From contig KB445794.1 in the NCBI GenBank assembly GCA_000320605.2, positions 1,185,688 through 1,249,687 of the forward strand: a stretch of DNA of 64,000 nt, written 5' to 3'. The position numbers and the translations under genes were made by a program. Shown one piece after another: positions 49,068 to 60,613 of this stretch. Within the stretch, counting starts at the first letter, position 1. Each line of letters begins with the position of its first letter. The notes under the pieces were generated by a model, which ran no database searches, had not been told where the DNA came from, and saw only the letters and a program-made list of their open reading frames with translations. Origin of the DNA: Gelatoporia subvermispora B. Taxonomy: Eukaryota; Basidiomycota; Agaricomycetes; Polyporales; Gelatoporiaceae.

Positions 49068-52000
49068 ATGACCAGCAGGCTCAAGAGAAAGCTCAACGAC
49101 CTTAGGGTCGATACCGCAAGCACAAAGGCGACCGAGTCCTTCTGCCTGGTCAGCATTGATCTACTAATATCTAGGCAGTGACAAGCGAAACTTACCACCT
49201 CTTATGCGCGGAACGTACAGATAGGTACTCCCCTCCCGCCTCTAGAGAAGTCGAAAGACACAGGAGAGTTTGTCCCACTATGGAAGCAGGAGGTGCGCAT
49301 CAGACGTCATCACCAATCATATCGCGGCCTGAACACAGTGCTGTATCTCCGGGCTATCACACATCACCCAGGTCAGAGATGAGAAAGGCCGTCGCAGACT
49401 GCACGGTGCCTTCACCGGCGGGTTCTCTGCCGGATACTTCAACTCTGTCGGCTCCAAAGAAGGCTCGTTTCCTCTCGCTCTGGCTCAGGCTGTGGCTGAT
49501 GTAGGCTGCTCGCCCTCTTAGGATGGACGCCCTCAACGTTTGTCTCCTCGCGTTCGGACCGCGCAAAGCAACGGGCGGTGCGCCCGGAGGACTTCATGGA
49601 CGAAGAGGACCTCACGGAGCTGCGCGAGAACCGCAAGCTCGTCGACGAGCACGAGGAGATGGACTTTGGCGGGACGGAGGCAGAGCTGCGGCGGCGCGCG
49701 GGTACGGGTGCAGAGACCACAGAGAACGAGTGCGTCCTCTCCCGCCGCATATCCTGAATTGCACCTGACGCGTGTATGCATCCAATAGCTCAATGGCCTC
49801 TGCTCTCGAGGCTTCGTTCGCCCCCGCGCCGAAGGACTCTGCGGGTGCGCGTATCTTGCGGAAGATGGGCTGGCGCGTCGGGCAGGGCGTCGGGCCCCGC
49901 GTGACGTACGCACAGCGCAAGGCGCAAGATGCTGCGGTCCTTGGTGCGCGCGGAGCACGAGAAGAGGAGGAAGATGAGGAAGCAAAGAAGCACATGTTCC
50001 CGAGGCGGGATACCCCAGTGCTTGTTGCGTCGAGGAAAGACAATTTTCACGGGGTGGGTTACGTTCCTGGCATGCGCCTAGAAGAGAGTAGAGGTGCAGG
50101 TGCGGACGAGGCGCGGAATAGAGGGCCGAGCATATCAGGTGTGTACAACGGGTGAGACTCGGGTTATCGCTGACTATCGTCCCAGCTGGCTTTGGTTTGG
50201 GTGCTTTGAACGATGCGGACGAGGATGACATTGATATCTATGACGGAGACACGGGCAAGCGCCTTCGTACGCGGATGGCATACGATATCGCCGATGTCGA
50301 CGACGAGAATCACATCTCCGTCGGCTCGTCACGAGCTAAGGATGCAGCTCGAGGTCCTCATAATGTGAGTAGCAATCCCATCCCCTCTATTAGCCTACTG
50401 ACTTTCTGTATGGCAAGAGGATACCAGCAGCAAGTAGTCAGACGTTCAGTGACGGTCGTCCTGTTGTGAAAGGTTTTATCTTGTCTGACCGGCCGGTCTC
50501 AGAAGATAGATGGTATGTCACATATTAAGCTACGGTTCATATGATGATAACCTGGTGTTTGGACTAGGTTCCCTTTGCCCGAAGTGCCTTCGGGCTGGAA
50601 GCCAAACCCTCGTCGTGTCTGGGAGGCGGGTAAAAACAAGGAGAACCTGGGTTCTGCGAAAGCTGGGCAACCAAAGACACATGCAGAATGGAAAGAGAGC
50701 TTCATGTCCGCAGATCAGGTACGCTACTTCGACTCAAATCACGCTGGTTGACGTGCTGACATGTATATCAGAGAGGATCGCTATTGGGAGAAACGCCGCT
50801 CCCTTCCGCCCCTCGATCGGTATTCGAGTACATATCGCAGAAAGACCGCGAACGTTTACAGAATATCCGTAACACCGTTCCTGGCACGCATGCGCCTCAA
50901 CAAGCGGAGCCTGGCCCAAGTCCCGCCGCGTCGTACGTCCGCGGGGAACTCTATATTCCTCACCTCCATCCTTCAGTCGCAAAGGCGGCGTTGCAGGGCT
51001 TCCAGCCGTTCACCACAGACCCAGTCAAACAATCGCGCTACACCGCATTCTTGCATTTCCAGGCAAGTCGTGAGGATGCTCCTGGTGATACGGGTCTTGG
51101 GCTCGGCCCCCTCCCGGGACAGAGCATCGATGATTTCAACAAAGAGCTTGAGGACTACGCAAAGTCGGCCACAGTCTTCAAGCCTCTCTCTGGTGCGATG
51201 GCTGGTCGCTTCCGCAGTGCCGCTATCGTCGAAAACGGCCCGAAGATTATCGAGGGTCTGCACCAGCCGGACCTGTCTGAGCTTGAAGAAGAGGGGACCA
51301 AGGAAGAGGTGAAGGAGGAGGAGGACCCGAAGATGGGGGCGGTACGACTGGGCATGTACGGCCCGATGACCCGCGAGGTGCAGCCATGGCAGCCCGCGCG
51401 ACTGCTCTGCAAACGGTTCGGCGTGAAGGACCCGGAGGTCGACATGACCAGTGTCGCAGGCAACGCATCTGCTGACATCATAATGCCCACCGCGGCCGCG
51501 CAGGCTCCTCTCCAGCTCGAGGCAGGCCCTTCGGATGCTGCAGTGTCCGCCTCGGACGGCGTAGGCTTCGTTGCTGGGGGTACCGAGGGCGGAGGTGCGG
51601 GGGCATCACGCTCCGGACCTCGTAATCTCGCGAGCATTGGACTGGGAGAAGATGAAGACCAGGGGCGCGACACTCTCACGTACGAGCGACCCGCTATGGA
51701 CATTTTCAAGGCCATCTTCGCCAGTGACGATGAAGACAGTGACGGAGACGAACCAGAAGCAGATGAAAGAGGCATAAGCGAGGATCGTGGTGCCTCTCAG
51801 CCAGCCCCCGGTCGGGCGACAGCAGAGCCCTCCGTGCTAACTGCACCTCCAACATCAAACAGTGCAGCAGCGTCTTACGTACCGCCAACGAACGGCACTG
51901 CTGCTCCAGAAAAGGTTGACTTGGCGACGTTCAAGCCGACATTTGTGCCCCGCTCAGAGCGAGATTCACGCAAGGACAAGGAGGCCGGGAAGGACAAGAA

Positions 52001-52316
52001 GGACAGAAAGAAGAAAGCCAAAACAACATTATCCTTCGACGTCGAGGACGATGGCTTTGGGCCCAGCCTTGGTGCCCCTAAACCCAAAGACAAGGACCGT
52101 GAGCGCAAGAAGAAACGACGGAAAGAGCGTAAGGAGGAAGACGAGGATGATAGTATGTGGGTGGAAGCACCTCCGCCAGAAGCTGTGAAGAGCCTTCCGC
52201 TCAGTGTGCCTTCCGACGTTCCCTCGGACAAACCACCAGATCGCACTCCTGCTGCTGCATCTGAAAAAGAGGCAGGCCCGCCGCGCGGACGAAAGCGAGC
52301 GATAGATTTTATGTAG
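49068..52316 (+). CDS. GPATCH1: GPATCH1-like G-patch spliceosomal protein (DUF1604)
   Basis: Spliced gene of about 830 residues. The start [18 protein letters not shown] leads through a first intron to [19 protein letters not shown], then [20 protein letters not shown] and [20 protein letters not shown], the DUF1604 block. Further on are [13 protein letters not shown], the G-patch ([20 protein letters not shown]), FHGVGYVPG and [20 protein letters not shown]. The conserved PGQSIDDF region and [12 protein letters not shown] follow, and the C-terminus is acidic and then Lys/Arg-rich ([19 protein letters not shown]), ending [16 protein letters not shown]1 is a nuclear G-patch protein associated with the catalytic spliceosome (C complex). 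The intron at 49463-49521 must use a GC donor to keep SKEG|WTPS in frame; a GT alternative breaks the conserved block. Confidence 0.92.
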
Positions 52317-52349
52317 CAATATATCGTATATCTACCACTGTATCATCAC

Positions 52350-53941
52350 CTACTCTTCCTCATCATCATCATCGCTACCCTCCGGCTCGGATCCAGAGAC
52401 ATGTTCGTCGTCACTTTGACCCTCAGCCTCATCTTCTCGTTTCCGCTTGCCGTTTACTGCGGGTACTTCCGCGTCGACATCATTGTCAGCCATAGTAAGG
52501 CATGTCAAACGTGTCCCTTTCGTATCGTACTCGCCGATTGGGCTTAGTTGGACCTTCTCGGCATTGTCGACCGGCAGCGCAGCTAGGTCGTATACATGGA
52601 TTTTTCCGTCTGAGGAGATAGTGCTAACAAGTGTCGTCGATGTCCGATTAGCGGATGCTGGCAGTGCAACAGACAGGGATTCCACTGCTTTGACCCTTCA
52701 TAACATCATGAGAGTGCGTCTGATTTTCAAGATTTGAATAACGTACCTGTTAGAGTGCCCAATAAACTCCGCAGTAATCGTGGGTTCGACCTCCCGGTCG
52801 GAAGGGATTTGGTAGACGGACACTTTCTTGTCCTCCGCAGCCGCTAGAAGCAGTTCACCGTTGCCAACAACTCGCTTGCAGAACTTGATGTCGTGTAGAC
52901 GAGATGGGTGATTGATGATGTGCAACAATTGCATGTCCTGGTTGAGTAGTGTCAGACACGCAGCATCTGTTGTGGAGTCGGGAAATACACACTGTCGAGT
53001 ATATCTCGATCGAAGACTGCACTGCTACAGCAAAAAGTGAGCCGTCTGTCGACCACCGCACGACTTCGCCCTCTGAGAACGTCGTAAGGGCAATGTAAAG
53101 CGCGAAGTTACCAAAAAAGCTGACCTTTGCCCAGCTTGGTGCTAGCTGACCCTTTGCCTCGCATCAGATCCCACATGCGCATAGTTCTGTCCTTTCCGAC
53201 AGATAAAGCAAGCTTCTGAGAGGGATGCACTGCGACACAGTTGACGCGACCCTTGTGACCCTTCAAGGTTCTCAACACCGCCCAGTCACGGGCCCGGAAG
53301 AGACACAGCGTTCCATCCTCGGAAGCAGACAAAAGGTGAGAGCGCGATGGGAATTGGAGATGTGTAATGGAGCCTAAGACAGCAGAAATGATCAGATATA
53401 CGCTTTGCAATGACGGAGTACGCGTACCCTCGTGATGCATCAAACCGCCAAGCTCTTTGCGCCTCCGGAGATCCCACACCTTGATAGTTTCATCTGCGCT
53501 TCCAGTAGCCAGCCATTTCCCTCCTTGTGGGGAGGCCGCAACAGCTTTGACGGAGGATATATGTGCGGGGAATATGAACATAGGCTTTAGATTGACCTCA
53601 TAGTCTGAGTCTTTAGCCGAGATTGTGCCCTTCAGACCATACAGCAGCTTCTCATAGGAGCCTGCAACAACTTTGAAGGACGAAGGCAGCGTAGTGTCGC
53701 TAGGAGAGGGTTCGTCGATTGTTTTCTTTGCATCAGATTGAGAGGCTACCGAAGCTCGCTGTTTGCCCTTCTGCTTGGCGGATATTACTGAAGGTTTATG
53801 CTCAGGGGCTTTAGTTCGGACTACAGCAGCTTTGCTCGGCTTAGTTGGATCAGCGGAGCTAACCCTGGCCTTTTTGGCGGACCTGAGAGAGGAGGACGCT
53901 GCACCTTTTGTTGCGGGTTTGGTCGACATGTCTAGTAACAT
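52350..53941 (-). CDS. MAK11: MAK11/PAK1IP1 WD40 ribosome-assembly factor
   Basis: Spliced gene of about 450 residues. A basic, low-complexity N-terminus (KPATKGAASSSLRSAKKARV) precedes SFKVVAGSYEKLLYGLKGTI, the family opening (VxGSYExxLxG). WD repeats follow: MFIFPAHISSVKAVAASPQG with WLATGSADETIKVWDLRRRK; HLQFPSRSHLLSASEDGTLC; VLRTLKGHKGRVNCVAVHPS; LALSVGKDRTMRMWDLMRGK; EGEVVRWSTDGSLFAVAVQS. The C-terminus is acidic (GSEPEGSDDDDEEE). Mak11 is a nucleolar 60S pre-ribosome factor that acts around 5S RNP and Rlp24 steps and is the relative of human PAK1IP1. Two in-frame ATGs lie four codons apart (53941 and 53929); either could start it. Confidence 0.93.
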
Positions 53942-54079
53942 ACGAGGAGGTAAATTTTCCCAAAGAGGAAATCTCTATTTGTTCTTGTTAAATTCCGGGG
54001 CTCTTGGACAACAGAGACAAACAACCGTTTCGCGTCTCGCGGACCGATCGCCTTCCACCAGCCGTCGCGTCCGGCGCTC

Positions 54080-55962
54080 ATGTCTGCCGTGTCTTGCTCC
54101 TGGCGCAAGGCACTACGTTCTGCAACTCAACATAGACATCTGCACACTGCATCACCGGAAAGTTGCAATGCTAGTATCAACGCCATAGTCCATGTAACGC
54201 GGAGCAGTTCCTCGAAGCGCGATGCGACGTCTCCTCTTTATGACTTTTCGGTCGCAGTCAAGGATAATATTTCTACCTCTTCTATGCCAACAACATGCTC
54301 TTCTGCAATTCTGGAGGGCTATCAACCTCCGTTTGATGCGACCGTAGTCAAATTGTTGAACGACAATGGCGCCAAAATTGTCGGCAAGACTAACTGCGAT
54401 GAATTTGGGATGGGGTGCGCTCCCTACCTGAATGCCATCTATCATGGCTGACGGGATTGCTCAGCTCCGAGAACAAGTACTCTGTTTACGGGCCTGTAGT
54501 CCACCCTCACCAAGTGGCTGGTTCCGACGTTCCTTGGGAAGGTCGCGAGCGGCGGGCGGCGGGTGGAAGTTCTGGGGGTAGTGCGGCTGCTGTAGCGGCG
54601 AAATTGTGCAGAGCGTAGGTTTCCTAAATTTCTTCGAGATAGTGATTTGACAGGGTGGATAGGAAGTGCGTTAGCCACTGACACTGGAGGATCCACTCGA
54701 TTACCAGCTGCATACTGCGGTGTCGCTGGGTTTAAACCTTCGTATGGAATTATCAGCAGGTTCAGCACTCTTAGCAACCCTCTCGTCATCTTCACTGACG
54801 TCGAGGAAGGTGGGGCGTAGTGTCATATGCCGACAGCTTGGACTGTGTGGGCATAATTGGTCAAGATATAGGAGATGTTAGTAAGCTGTTCGGTAAGCCT
54901 TCCCTGTTGGAACGTCGGAATCTCTCTTAGGGATCCTTTCGAGGACAGGCGTGCTATCCGCATATGATTCGAAAGATCCTTCAGCAGCAAGGCCTGAAAC
55001 ACGGAACCTCGCCTCGACACATTGTCTGCAGCACTTGCAGCGACTAGAGGGGAAGGGAGACTTGAGCGGACTACGCATCGGTGTTCCTCAGGTATGACGC
55101 CCGTACAAGTCCGTGGTCATCATACTGGTCCCATGACTCGTCCTTGTCAGGAGTACTTCCCACAAGAGATGGATCGCAGCATCCATGCACCCCTCAGACA
55201 AATACTCCAAGGCCTGGCCTCTCGTGGCGCTACGGTCCTCCCGGTCTCTCTGCCTTCCACTCCGTTTGCTCTCAGCGCCTACTATGTGATATCGAGCGCT
55301 GAAGCTAGCAGCAACATGGCGAGATATGACGGTATCCGCTACGGTAGGTCGCGCAAATGGCGTAACAAGATACCGTTTCACTGAGACATCAAACATCAGG
55401 CACGTATGTTCCACCGCCACCGGGGAGTGACAAAGTCAAGACAGCCAACGTCTACGCGCATACACGATCGCGAGGTTTCGGGCCTGAGGTGCAAAAGCGC
55501 ATACTACTAGGCACATATGCGCTTTCCGCCGAGTGCGTGCGACCCAATCTCAATCTATTTCCAATGCTCACCCATATGGCCAGTGCCTTCGACAACTACT
55601 TCTTGCAGGCACAGCGAGTGCGCAAGTTGATCAAAACGGACTTCAATCGCGTCTTCTCCGTGCCAAACGTTCTCTCGTCCGACGCAACAGCACCCGAGGA
55701 CGGTGTGCACGTTCTACTCCATCCCTCCGCAATACGTACGGCACCCCTTCTTGAGAGCTCTCAAGATGCCGATCTAGATGCATATGTTCAAGATGTCTTG
55801 ACAGTCCCTGCCTCACTGGCTGGGCTGCCTGCATTGAGTGTCCCCACTGGGCTTGGTGAAGACGGATGGCCTGTTGGCGTCAGTGTGGTTGGGCAGTGGG
55901 GATGCGATGAGATGGTCCTGAGTGTGGGCAAGGAGGTAGAAGAGTGTGTTCGTTCGCTATGA
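54080..55962 (+). CDS. HER2: mitochondrial glutamyl-tRNA(Gln) amidotransferase subunit A (GatA)
   Basis: Spliced gene of about 490 residues. The N-terminus ([20 protein letters not shown]) looks like a mitochondrial presequence. The amidase signature carries the catalytic triad: Lys in [11 protein letters not shown], the cis-Ser in [17 protein letters not shown] and the nucleophile Ser in [14 protein letters not shown]. Other landmarks are [79 protein letters not shown] and [18 protein letters not shown]. GatA releases ammonia from glutamine for GatB to convert Glu-tRNA(Gln) to Gln-tRNA(Gln) in mitochondria (GatCAB/GatFAB). The junction near 54618-54655 is one base out of frame with the available GT and AG sites. 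Confidence 0.92.
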
Positions 55963-56173
55963 CCATGGTCTGATAGAACGACTAAAATACATCACGGTTC
56001 GTCGAGGACAGGCAAGACGTATAACAGCTGTGATACAGTGCATCACGACAACAACAGAGGAACTAGAGGGAGCCGATCTGCGGATATGTGACATTAAGCT
56101 ATGTATCAGGCGGAAGCAAATCCCGTCGAATAATTTATAGTAGCACTGGCGGATACAGTGATCATCAAGCTGA

Positions 56174-59100
56174 TCAGAACGGAAGAGCGTTCGGGGAGGT
56201 GCCGAAACCAAGCCCGGTGAAGTTTCCTGTAGCATCGTAGATACCTGTCTCCTGCATAAGCGATTTCCACTGCTCGCTCATCTCGACGTCCCCGGAGACG
56301 AATGGCGCGCCGAACATGTCGGTCGGCATCGGCGGCATTTCATGTGCCGTGCCAAAGAAGGCCGATATGTCGTTGAACTGTTGCTGCACGACCTGTGGCG
56401 CCTGCGTTGGTGTGGCCTGTGGCTCCGAGATGGGCATGTTGTGAGGAGGTAGGAAGTTGTTATAGTACTGCACCGATTCTGGGGGTAACGTCTGGGTGAA
56501 AGAGGAGGGGATGCCCTGCAGCGTGTGCATCTGCATCCCTGACTGAGCCTGCATCGGAAGTTGCGCTTGAGGCTGCACTTGTTGCTGCGTCGGGAGGGCG
56601 CCCGCAGCTGCAAGCGTCTCAAGCGCGGGCTGAGAGGGGTCAACGAGCGCAAAGGAGGAGGAAGCTGGGAACATCGAGAGGTACTCCATGAGCGTGGGGT
56701 GGACGTCGTTGAACTGCTCCATCGCCTCCTGTGTCGCAGTGCCGCTATCGCTGGGTGTCGACGCAGGCGTAGACGCAGAGCGCGAAGCGGAGCGCGAATG
56801 CATAGTTGTCGTCGGGCTCTCCGACCCCGTCTTGGACGACGGACGCTCTGCTCGTTTTCGCGAGAGGAGCTTCGTCGACATCACCCGCGTCTGGCCGCCG
56901 AAGATAGCCAGCTCGTCCTCAAAGGGGTCTTCAGGGCCTATCTTCAGCCGAATATCGAGTGTCGGCGTGATATGCCTATTACGGTACTGCGAGTAAGCCT
57001 GCGTAGCACGGTCCCGCAGATTGCGCAAGATAGGCTAATGCCATTCACAAGTATCAGCCAAGAGGCCGCTCGAGTCAATGCAGAAGCACTTACCAAAGCC
57101 TGGCGTGCGCGCAACGACAGGTTGGCGCCCCTCTGGAAGAAGCTCACGGCAAGATCCAGGTCTACGAGCGCGCTCGGCGCCATTGTGACGTGAGGACACC
57201 GAGTGACGGTGCAGCCAAGAATAACCTGCGCAGTGTGAGCAATCGCGCCTTCGACGTCCGGAACATGGACATACGGCTGCCGAGAAGGCGTGTGTCCACA
57301 TGCCCCAGAAGCGGGCGCACAGTTCGGGACATCGCTCATGGTGATGTACGAAAGACTTGATCAGCACCGAGGCACATCGGTTCGCGGCGAGAACAGAAGG
57401 TGCGTAGGGACTTGAAAGCGGGTTGTTCGGATGGTCTAGAAGAGCCTGAGCGAAGAACGTCCTGTGTATATGAATCATTGCTAGAAGACGCTGATCAGCC
57501 CCCTTGGGTACTTCAGAACATGGTGAATGGACTTACTGATTGAACGATAATGTGACATTAGATAGCTCTTCATGCAAAGAGATGGATTCGTGTAGTCGTC
57601 TTCGTCAGGTCTCAGATACAGTTTTACGGGCGGTAGCGCCATCTGACGGATCCGGCGATCAAGATCAAGTATTGTTGCATAGCTTGGAGCTTTCGCCGAT
57701 AGCATCGCTTCCCCAACGTGCGCATATACTTCGCGGCCAAAAATAAACTTGAAGTTCCAGTCTAGATCAACATGTTGAAGTTCTCTGTCAGTCGTAAATA
57801 TTGATGAACACGACGTACATCCTTGCATGACATCACCGTTCTCGGAGACCGATTGTTCTTCGTCCGTGGGCAGTTGGCAGTCTATCTGGGATAAAGAGAC
57901 TGCTGGAGGACGGCCAAGCGCCAAACACTACAATGTCTCAACGAAAGACTGCAAGGACATAGGACAAAACTACATACGTGGATCATTTCGAAGACAAGTA
58001 GTTCCCAGAACAGATTTCGCCGTCTTTGTACTAACTTGTCATCAAGACTCCATGGTGTGCTGTCACGGTCTACCGAAGAGGTCTTTTTAGAACGCATATA
58101 CGGACTGAAAACGTCTAGGACGTACGGATACCAAGCTATATGCGCGTCAAAGCGTATGAGCCTGTGTAATAAATCTGCCAAAAAGCCTGCTCACACTCTG
58201 TGCGAGCTTCGTCGCATGTGATGTCAAGGCCCACGCACTCTCCAGTGAGTATCTCGGCGTGCATATACTGTGGTATGCAGCCATGAGAGTGATGGCCTGT
58301 ACTGTCTCGATCTCCGGAGAATCAAACACTGATCTCAGTGATAGCGCTGCACGCCCCAGCCGATAGTATTTCTCCGCTTCAGGGCTGTAAGGAGGTAGAG
58401 TGAGGTCCACCAGTGCGCCGACTGCGAGGACCATAAAGAGGACCGCTAGTAAGTGTGGACACCGGTTTGCATCGAGGAGATGTGGGTGATAACTAGACCG
58501 CGATGGATCTTTCACGTAGTTGTATATTGGGATCATGACGTCGTTGACGAACTCGTCCCTCTTGATTGGGCGGCACCACCATGTAAAGTGCTCGATGTAT
58601 GCCTCGCACAGAGCCCACGCCCGTGGCTGCGATGGAAGGTAGGTCTCGAGCTTGTCCATGATGCTGTCGAAGCCGTCCTCGACGATCGCGAGAGGGAATG
58701 TCATAGACAGGTTCAAGACTTTTGGGTCAAGCTGTATGTCTACGCCGTCCAAGCCCTCTGGGAGCTGGCCAACCTTGTGCATAACATGAGTGCGAGCGCG
58801 ACGCAATATGAAGTCATGCCGCACTCACCAAGAAAAGTGACTATATGCGCAGTATTAGCCAGTAATTGCTTCCACAAACGAGCAGACGACACACCTCGGA
58901 CCCGCCTGACCGCCCAAAGTACTTCGTCTCTCCATGGTCGCCAATCGTCAATGTTCCCAGTGCGTCGATGCTCTCCGCCAGACTGTCCCGCGTATGCTCT
59001 TCGTCGACTGTGCGCCGCACTTCCGGTCCGAACTTGATCGTGAGTAGCTCGTCCCGCAGAAGCGGATGCCGCTCGTTGGAGACGCCGGACTGGAAGATGG

Positions 59101-59556
59101 CGAGGGCGTCCTCGAGCTGACGGATTCGCTCGCTCATCTCGGAAATTTTCCGGTGCAGCTGCTCCGTATCCGCTAGAATGAACCTGATAAGACGTCAATC
59201 ATTGCACTCTGCACCGACGGAGGCGGAATTATACCTTGTCCCCTGTCCAGCTGACAGGCTGCCTGCAATAATTCGCTAGTCAGATTCACAGAGCGAAAAA
59301 TTATAGCCTCTCGGTGTACCATTTGGGCATATGGACGTGCAGCCGCGACGGACACACGAGCCGCAAGGTAGCTTCTTGTCGCACTTGAGCTTTAATCTAG
59401 TGCAGCATAGCGAGATAAGGTGGCATGGTAAAGATCGATAGAAATGAACACGCACCGTCTACATTCTGCACAAGAAATCTCCCCTCTAGAGCGCTTGAGT
59501 TCGATGTCCTCTTCGCTTGTGATCTTTCTCGAATTACGCCGAGGCTCTGCGGGCAT
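56174..59556 (-). CDS. Zn2Cys6 transcription factor A with Fungal_trans domain
   Basis: Multi-exon gene. From MPAEPRRNSRKITSEEDIEL a zinc cluster follows: SCAECRRLKLKCDKKLPCGS, CVRRGCTSICPNG (C-X2-C-X6-C-X5-C-X2-C-X4-C type). A coiled dimerisation helix (MSERIRQLEDALAIFQSG) leads to DALGTLTIGDHGETKYFG. The middle homology region (Fungal_trans) has MRHDFILRR-type reading with PRAWALCEAYIEHFTWWCRP, HLLAVLFMVLAVGALVDLTL and YYRLGRAALSLRSVFDSPEI. A further helical region (FIFGREVYAHVGEAMLSAKA; LMEYLSMFPASSSF) and a Gln/Pro/Met-rich C-terminus (TQQQVQPQAQLPMQAQ) look like an activation region. Targets cannot be read; the family includes xylanolytic and nitrogen-use regulators. It is paralogous to the next gene, sharing the SERIRQLEDALA and LGTLT..DHG..(R/K)(Y/F)FG blocks. 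Interior splice sites are approximate. Confidence 0.88.
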
Positions 59557-60609
59557 GTCGCGGGTATCGTTGAGAACGCTGCGATCAGGAAAGTAGAATA
59601 AAGGGGGAGGACCCAAGTGATATAACCTTACAGGGGCGCGAGGGCTGGGCTGGTGTTGGTAGAGTCGTTGCCGGGTGTGGTCGTATCCTCCGGGCGGCGG
59701 ACGGGTCGACGAGCCAGCTGACTTATAGGAGGGTAATAGACTTCATGCACATGCACCAGCGTCTGCCTTACAATTCGGGATTGACAGTTCCCATTTGCCG
59801 GAATCGATTGGCGGCTACATATGACGAACGCTGCTTGGTAAACGAGGACAATCGGCTTCTTTGACTGAACCAAACGCCGTCAACACGGCGCCGTCCTCCA
59901 CGTCCTCCACATCCGTGATGGGCTCGTCGTCCTAGACGACGTCCGACGACGTCCCACGATACGTCCCGCCTGCTCGGACAATGTCATCCGTGTCCTCCGC
60001 GTACCTACCCGCCTTAGTCTCCCGCCCTCGCGTGAAACCTCCGTGGACAGCGGCCACTCTCCCGCCGGTACACATGTCTCCGGCGGTAGAAGTCTTGCGG
60101 AACATGATAGCATCTTACAGCACGCAACGCGTCTACGTACCCTGCACGCAGTCCTCGACCTTTGACTGGCGCCGCATCAGTTCCGCAACGAAGAACGTAT
60201 GCTTCCCCAGTCGTCCACCCGTCGAACTCTTGACCCCACACAGCGTCATCTGCAGTCAAATCCAAAGGCCGTTTTCACCACTTACCCGATGGCGGCCGGA
60301 CATGCGGCCGCGCAAGAGCACGCGTCTTCTCACCGTCGAGCATTGTAGTCGGTCTCTGGAATGGAAGCCCATCTATCTTGTCGTCACACTGCTCCCGAGT
60401 GCACAATATACTGGACACTGCTACTACAAATGATGCGTGTAGAATACATGTCAAAACGGTATGGTACGGTGCGGCGATCCCTATGTACTCCGACATTACA
60501 CGCAGCCAGACGTCCGAAGCCAGCGATACAGCAAACAACGAAAACGAAAACATTAGGACAAGAAGTTCGAACGAAGAGCGCGCCATTAGTGCCTCGCGGG
60601 CTTTGACGC
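59557..60609. other. intergenic between paralogous regulators; promoter of factor A
   Basis: About 1 kb. Frames at 59880-60113 and 59981-60433 lack domains. The left part is the promoter of factor A; the right part is 3' of factor B and contains the doubtful small membrane-protein frame at 60275-60613. Confidence 0.5.
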
Positions 60610-60613
60610 TCAT
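60275..60613 (-). CDS. possible small membrane protein overlapping the stop of factor B
   Basis: An ATG frame of 112 codons starting inside the ATGA that ends factor B. It reads MSVKAREALMARSSFELLVL, then a hydrophobic run (MFSFSLFAVSLASDVWLRV) and a second (IGIAAPYHTVLTCILHASFVVAVSSIL), then a polar tail that ends in PPSG|GKW just at a gtaagt donor, so further 3' exons may exist. Two helices and regular spacing look protein-like. It could instead be chance reading in the 3' UTR of factor B. I do not recognise a family with certainty. Confidence 0.3.
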   Translation of the reverse strand: MSVKAREALMARSSFELLVLMFSFSLFAVSLASDVWLRVMSEYIGIAAPYHTVLTCILHASFVVAVSSILCTREQCDDKIDGLPFQRPTTMLDGEKTRALARPHVRPPSGKW

